From Thermoflexales bacterium (GTDB lineage Bacteria > Chloroflexota > Anaerolineae > B4-G1 > SLSP01): 9,440 nt of DNA. Location of the stretch: positions 1-9,440 of the forward strand of contig SLSP01000295.1 of assembly GCA_007130345.1 (NCBI GenBank). The letters run 5' to 3'. A program made the position numbers and the translations under genes. The notes beneath the pieces are model-generated. The model was not told the DNA's origin and did not search any database. It saw only the letters and a program-made list of their open reading frames with translations. Shown piece by piece: positions 6,311 through 9,440 of the stretch (within the stretch, counting starts at the first letter, position 1; every line of letters begins with the position of its first letter).

Positions 6311-7402
6311 ATGATGGATATTGATAAGATGTTAAGCCGGTTGGACGCGCTGGAGGCGCGCTTCGACGAGCTTACCCGCCTGATGTCTGACCCCGAGGTC
6401 GCCCAGGATTACGAACGGGTCGCCGAATATGCCAAAGAACGCTCCGATCTGGAAGATCGGGTGGTTCACTATCGGCGCTACCGGGCGATGACTGACGAGT
6501 TGGCTGACACGCAAGAGATGCTGGACGAGGTCAGCGACGCGGAACTCCAGGATATGGCGCGGGACGAGATCGAGCGGCTGGACGCCGAGCGCGAGGTGCT
6601 GATCGAGCAACTGCGTAAGCTGCTCATCCCCAAAGACCCCCGCGACGAGAAGAACGTCATCATCGAAATCCGCGCGGGCGCCGGCGGCGACGAGGCCGGG
6701 CTGTTTGCGGCGGAGCTGTTCCGCATGTACACGCGCTACGCCGAGCGCCAGGGCGGCTGGCGCACCGAACTGATCAACGAGAATCGCACGGGCATCGGCG
6801 GCTACAAAGAGGTCATCTTCAACATTGTGGGCCGGGGCGCGTACTCCCGCCTCAAGTATGAGAGTGGCGTCCACCGCGTGCAGCGCGTGCCTGTGACCGA
6901 ATCCAGCGGGCGCATCCACACCTCCACCATCACCGTAGCGGTGCTACCAGAAGTTGACGATGTTGAGATCAAGATCAATCAAAACGACCTGGACATCACC
7001 ACCTATGGGGCATCGGGGCCGGGTGGGCAGCATATGCAGAAGAACGAGACCGCCGTCCGCATCGTCCACGAACCGACGGGCACGGTGGTGTCTTGCGAGA
7101 GTGAGCGCTCGCTGACGCAGAACAAGATGCGGGCGATGGCCGTCTTACGCGCCCGCCTCTACGAAGCCGAGATGCGCCGCCAGGAAGCCGAGATCGATGC
7201 GTCGCGCCGCTCTCAGGTAGGCAGCGGCGAGCGCAGCGAGAAAATCCGCACGTACAACTACCCCCAGAACCGCGTGACCGACCACCGCATCGGGATGAGC
7301 TCCTACAATCTGCCGGGCATCCTGGACGGCGACCTTGACGAGTTCATCGAGGCGCTGACGATGGACGAGCAGACGCGCCGCATAGCCGAAATCGGCGAGT
7401 AG
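6311..7402 (+). CDS. prfA: Peptide chain release factor 1 (RF1)
   Basis: A 363-residue class I release factor that recognises UAA and UAG and triggers hydrolysis of peptidyl-tRNA on the ribosome. An N-terminal coiled-coil-rich domain (1-105) is followed by the conserved IEIRAGAGGDEAGLF stretch (118-132). The stop-codon-reading tripeptide is P194-V195-T196 in VPVTESSGRIHTS, the PxT form of RF1 rather than the SPF of RF2. The catalytic GGQ is at 238-240 (GASGPGGQHMQKNETAV), and Q240 is the usual PrmC methylation site. HMQKNETAV replaces the more common HVNKTDSAV. The end (RVTDHRIGMSSYNLPGILDG) is standard and the length is normal. All visible stops near here are TAG or TAA except the ATPase (TGA). 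prmC, often next to prfA, is not beside it here. Confidence 0.97.
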   Translation: MMDIDKMLSRLDALEARFDELTRLMSDPEVAQDYERVAEYAKERSDLEDRVVHYRRYRAMTDELADTQEMLDEVSDAELQDMARDEIERLDAEREVLIEQLRKLLIPKDPRDEKNVIIEIRAGAGGDEAGLFAAELFRMYTRYAERQGGWRTELINENRTGIGGYKEVIFNIVGRGAYSRLKYESGVHRVQRVPVTESSGRIHTSTITVAVLPEVDDVEIKINQNDLDITTYGASGPGGQHMQKNETAVRIVHEPTGTVVSCESERSLTQNKMRAMAVLRARLYEAEMRRQEAEIDASRRSQVGSGERSEKIRTYNYPQNRVTDHRIGMSSYNLPGILDGDLDEFIEALTMDEQTRRIAEIGE

Positions 7403-7419
7403 GCAAACCGCGATACGTT

Positions 7420-7456
7420 ACAGCCCCCGCTAATGCGGGGGCTGTGTGGTTATTTT
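7420..7456 (+). terminator. Rho-independent terminator of prfA
   Basis: An 11-bp perfect stem (ACAGCCCCCGC at 7420-7430 with GCGGGGGCTGT at 7435-7445) closes on a TAAT tetraloop and is followed by a T-rich run (GGTTATTTT). It lies 17 bp after the prfA stop. On the minus strand the T-tract is poor, so it is less convincing for the converging trpB2. Confidence 0.85.
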
Positions 7457-7463
7457 CCCCCGG

Positions 7464-7529
7464 TTCACTTCCGTGAAACAAATTTGCTTGTCAAGCTTGA
7501 CGTTTGACGCTTCACGCTTGCCGCGTGCC
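7464..7529. repeat. Palindromes and seven-base-period array downstream of trpB2
   Basis: Three pieces follow one another. TTCAC-ttcc-GTGAA (7464-7477) is a small hairpin. GTCAAGCTTGAC (7490-7501) is a perfect 12-bp palindrome. From 7495 to 7529 five heptamers run in register: GCTTGAC, GTTTGAC, GCTTCAC, GCTTGCC, GCGTGCC. The array ends 8 bp from the trpB2 stop codon (minus strand). Positions 7497-7517 are identical to 8980-9000 next to trpS. No convincing T-tract terminator for trpB2 is present, so this region may serve as its 3' end. Confidence 0.7.
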
Positions 7530-7537
7530 CCAATTCC

Positions 7538-8902
7538 CTATGGAATCCGAGGCAACTCCGCCATCGCCTTTTGCAGTCGTTCCTCCTCCAGGCAATAATC
7601 CACCAACTCCTCGCGGTGATGGGCATCGTAGGCCGCCAGGTCGAAGTGGCCGTGCCCGCTGGCGTTGAAGAGGATGACCTTCGACTCGCCGGATTCCTTG
7701 CAGGCCAGGGCCTCTTCCATCGTGGCGCGGACGGCGTGCGCGGTCTCTGGCGCGACAATCGTGCCCTCGGCGCGGGCGAAGCTGTGGGCCGCGTCCATTA
7801 TCTCGACCTGGTGATAGGCGCGGGCCTCGGCGTAGCCCTGGTCGATGAGGGCGCAGATGCTTGGTGCCATCCCGTGGTAGCGCAGGCCCCCGGCGTGTAC
7901 TGGCGCGGGCATAAAGCTGTGGCCGACGGTGTGCATCATCGCCACCGGGCCGGTCTTGGCCGTGTCGCCCCAATCGTAGGCGTACTTGCCCCGCGTCATA
8001 CTGGGGCAGGCCGTGGATTCGACGAAAATGGCGCGCAGGTCGGGCTTCGCCCCCGTGAGCTTATCCCGCATAAAGGGGAAGATCAGCCCGGCGGAGTTGC
8101 TCCCCCCGCCCGCGCAGCCGATGAGGATGTCGGGGTAGTCGCCCGCCATCTCCATCTGCTTCATCGACTCCAGGCCGATGACGGTCTGATGCAGCAGCAC
8201 GAAGTTGACCACACTGCCGAGCGAGTACTTGTAGCCGTCGTGGGTCATCGCGTATTCCAGCGCCTCGCTGATGGCGATCCCCAGGCTGCCCGATGATTCC
8301 GGGTCCTGCTCTAAAATCGCACGCCCGGCGTGCGTCTCGGTGCTCGGACTGGGGACGACTTCGCCGCCCCAGGTCTCCATCATCACGCGGCGGTAGGGCT
8401 TCTGTTGGAAGCTGATGGCAACCATGAAGACTTTGACTTTGAGGCCGAAGAGATTGCCCGCAAAGCTCAACGCGCTGCCCCACTGCCCCGCGCCAGTCTC
8501 GGTCGCCAGCCCTTCGAGGCCCTCGCGCTTGGCGTAGTAACACTGCGCGACGGCCGTGTTCGGCTTGTGGCTCCCCGCCGGACTGACGCCCTCCCACTTG
8601 TAGTAGATGCGCGCCGGCGTGTCGAGCGCTTGCTCCCAGCGGTGCGCCCGGAAAAGCGGCGCGGGCCGCCACAGCTTGAGGACATCGGCTACCTCATCGG
8701 GAATCTCAATCCACCGCTCCTGGCTGAACTCCTGCTGGATCAATTCCATCGGGAAGACGGGCGGCGGCATCGGCGGGTCTTCCATCAAGGCCAGCGTCGC
8801 CGGATGGCGGTAGAAGGGCGGCGGGTTCTGCATATCCGCCAGGATGTTGTACCAATGGGTGGGCATATCGCGTTCTTGTAACACATACTTGTACTGTTTC
8901 AT
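7538..8902 (-). CDS. trpB: Tryptophan synthase beta chain, TrpB2-type (TrpB-like PLP enzyme)
   Basis: A 454-residue PLP enzyme predicted to condense indole with L-serine to give L-tryptophan. The length and the N-terminal extension (MPTHWYNILADMQNPPPFYRHP, from residue 13) identify the TrpB2 subfamily; classic TrpB is about 400 residues. Visible sites are the WRPAPLFRAHRWE substrate region (78-90), the Schiff-base lysine K113 in GVSPAGSHKPNTA, the catalytic Glu135 in TETGAGQWG (His of the classic AGQHG is Trp here, as in TrpB2), the phosphate loop GCAGGGSN (262-269) and SGHGHFDL (415-422). AGGAGG at 8911-8916 lies eight bases before the ATG. No trpA is nearby; TrpB2 enzymes often lack the contacts for TrpA and can act as indole scavengers. 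It lies 101 bp downstream of trpS on the same strand. Serine or phosphoserine deaminase-like activity is an alternative reported for relatives. Confidence 0.93.
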   Translation of the reverse strand: MKQYKYVLQERDMPTHWYNILADMQNPPPFYRHPATLALMEDPPMPPPVFPMELIQQEFSQERWIEIPDEVADVLKLWRPAPLFRAHRWEQALDTPARIYYKWEGVSPAGSHKPNTAVAQCYYAKREGLEGLATETGAGQWGSALSFAGNLFGLKVKVFMVAISFQQKPYRRVMMETWGGEVVPSPSTETHAGRAILEQDPESSGSLGIAISEALEYAMTHDGYKYSLGSVVNFVLLHQTVIGLESMKQMEMAGDYPDILIGCAGGGSNSAGLIFPFMRDKLTGAKPDLRAIFVESTACPSMTRGKYAYDWGDTAKTGPVAMMHTVGHSFMPAPVHAGGLRYHGMAPSICALIDQGYAEARAYHQVEIMDAAHSFARAEGTIVAPETAHAVRATMEEALACKESGESKVILFNASGHGHFDLAAYDAHHREELVDYCLEEERLQKAMAELPRIP

Positions 8903-8925
8903 CGCTCTAACCTCCTGTAAGTTGT

Positions 8926-9003
8926 GTAATGCGTTATGGGTAATCGGTGATCAGTGATGGGTGATGGGTAAAATGACGTTTGACGTTTGACGCTTCACGC
9001 CTT
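8926..9003. repeat. Seven-base-period array in the trpS-trpB2 gap, two monomer types in one register
   Basis: The plus strand can be cut into consecutive heptamers: GTAATGC, GTTATGG, GTAATCG, GTGATCA, GTGATGG, GTGATGG (8926-8967), then GTAAAAT and a three-base step. The second type follows: GTTTGAC, GTTTGAC, GCTTCAC (8978-8998). The array fills most of the gap and touches the trpS stop codon. The second half matches the array after trpB2 (21 identical bases, 8980-9000 versus 7497-7517). Confidence 0.75.
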
Positions 9004-9440
9004 CTACTTCAACAAGCGATACGGCGTGCTCTCAACAATAGCCTGGCGCAGATACGCGCCGGGCAGGCCCATCGCCGCGTAGACGGCCTCCATTGTGAGA
9101 GCGGCCTCGGCCTGCATTTTGCGCGTGCCTTCGAGGAGCACCTCCTCCACCAGGCCGGGGCGCTGCTCGTAGTGCGCCCGCCGCTCGCGCACGGGATCGA
9201 GGAAGGCGTTGATGGCTCGCGCCAGCTTTTTCTTCACTTCGACGTCGCCCACAGTGCCGGTCAGATAGCGCTCCTTGAGATCGTTGACCTCATCCACGTC
9301 GGGGTTAAAAGCGTCGTGATAGATGAAGACCGGGTTGCCCTCGACGCGGCCCGGAATGTCGGCGCGGACGCGGTTGGGGTCGGTGTACATCCCGCGCACT
9401 TTGGTCTCCACCGTCTTGGCGTCATCGGAGAGGTAGATGG
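9004..9440 (-). CDS. trpS: Tryptophanyl-tRNA synthetase, C-terminal part (5' end outside the window)
   Basis: The last 144 residues of a class I aminoacyl-tRNA synthetase that charges tRNA-Trp. The frame is open through the right edge and begins IYLSDDAKTVETKVRGMYTDP, the segment that directly follows the KMSKS loop in TrpRS; the KMSKS itself lies beyond the window. GNPVFIYHDAFNPD, the DLKERYLTGTVGD stretch (matching the ERQYEGKGYG region of Bacillus TrpRS), the FLDPVRERRAHYEQRP helix (anticodon side) and the helix MEAVYAAMGL follow in the usual order. A short extension (PGAYLRQAIVESTPYRLLK) continues past the usual end of shorter TrpRS proteins. Internal GTG and ATG codons are not the real start. 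It lies upstream of trpB2 in the same orientation, so the two may share a transcript. Confidence 0.93.
   Translation of the reverse strand, partial: IYLSDDAKTVETKVRGMYTDPNRVRADIPGRVEGNPVFIYHDAFNPDVDEVNDLKERYLTGTVGDVEVKKKLARAINAFLDPVRERRAHYEQRPGLVEEVLLEGTRKMQAEAALTMEAVYAAMGLPGAYLRQAIVESTPYRLLK

Noticed and set aside
7571..8296. 241-codon plus-strand frame opposite trpB2
   Set aside because: Antisense to a gene with all catalytic motifs intact. Low-complexity Gly/Val/Arg/His composition and no known motif.
8926..9003. Possible CRISPR array
   Set aside because: The period is 7 bp with no spacers of 30-40 bp and no conserved 25-35-bp repeat; no cas genes are present.
8903..9003. T-box or trp leader-type regulator before trpB2
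   Set aside because: The gap is 101 bp, mostly heptad repeat, with no T-box core sequence, no run of Trp codons and no terminator/antiterminator pair.

Overview
This window is GC-rich and densely packed with bacterial housekeeping genes. It carries no phage, transposon, CRISPR or plasmid signature. The gene set fits a free-living bacterium, with Chloroflexota (Anaerolineae-like) my best guess. That set is an ABC-2 exporter fused to a SpoIIM-type domain, a SufS plus small SufU/IscU-like scaffold pair, a TrpB2-type tryptophan synthase beta chain next to trpS, and RF1. The assignment rests on general resemblance, because no 16S or other taxonomic marker is visible.

Left part, plus strand (1-4190): the end of an ABC-2 permease closes with a strong hairpin terminator. 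A cation diffusion facilitator follows; its predicted metal-site residues (Asn-Asp-Asp-Asp) point to manganese efflux. Next comes a two-gene ABC exporter operon with its own extended -10 promoter: a NatA/CcmA-like ATPase overlaps by 4 bp (ATGA) a permease whose C-terminal half is a SpoIIM/DUF95-like membrane domain.

Middle part (4191-6252): a hairpin between convergent genes ends the minus-strand sufS-sufU operon for iron-sulfur cluster assembly. In the 168-bp gap beyond sufS, a minus-strand promoter for sufS and a plus-strand promoter for two tRNA genes point away from each other. The tRNAs are tRNA-Gly(TCC) and a CAT-anticodon tRNA that looks like the lysidine-modified tRNA-Ile2.

Right part (6253-9440): prfA (RF1) lies on the plus strand behind a hairpin and is closed by a strong terminator. 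Two minus-strand genes converge on it: trpB2, preceded by trpS, which runs off the right edge. Together trpB2 (making Trp from indole) and trpS (charging tRNA-Trp) form a small tryptophan module.

The most unusual non-coding signal is a set of short seven-base-period arrays directly downstream of the stop codons of three minus-strand genes (sufS, trpB2, trpS). The monomers differ between arrays, but the 7-nt register is kept, and two arrays share an identical 21-nt core. This is a good candidate for a genome-wide intergenic repeat family. I see no clearly new multi-gene system; the SpoIIM-fused exporter and the heptad arrays are the best leads.
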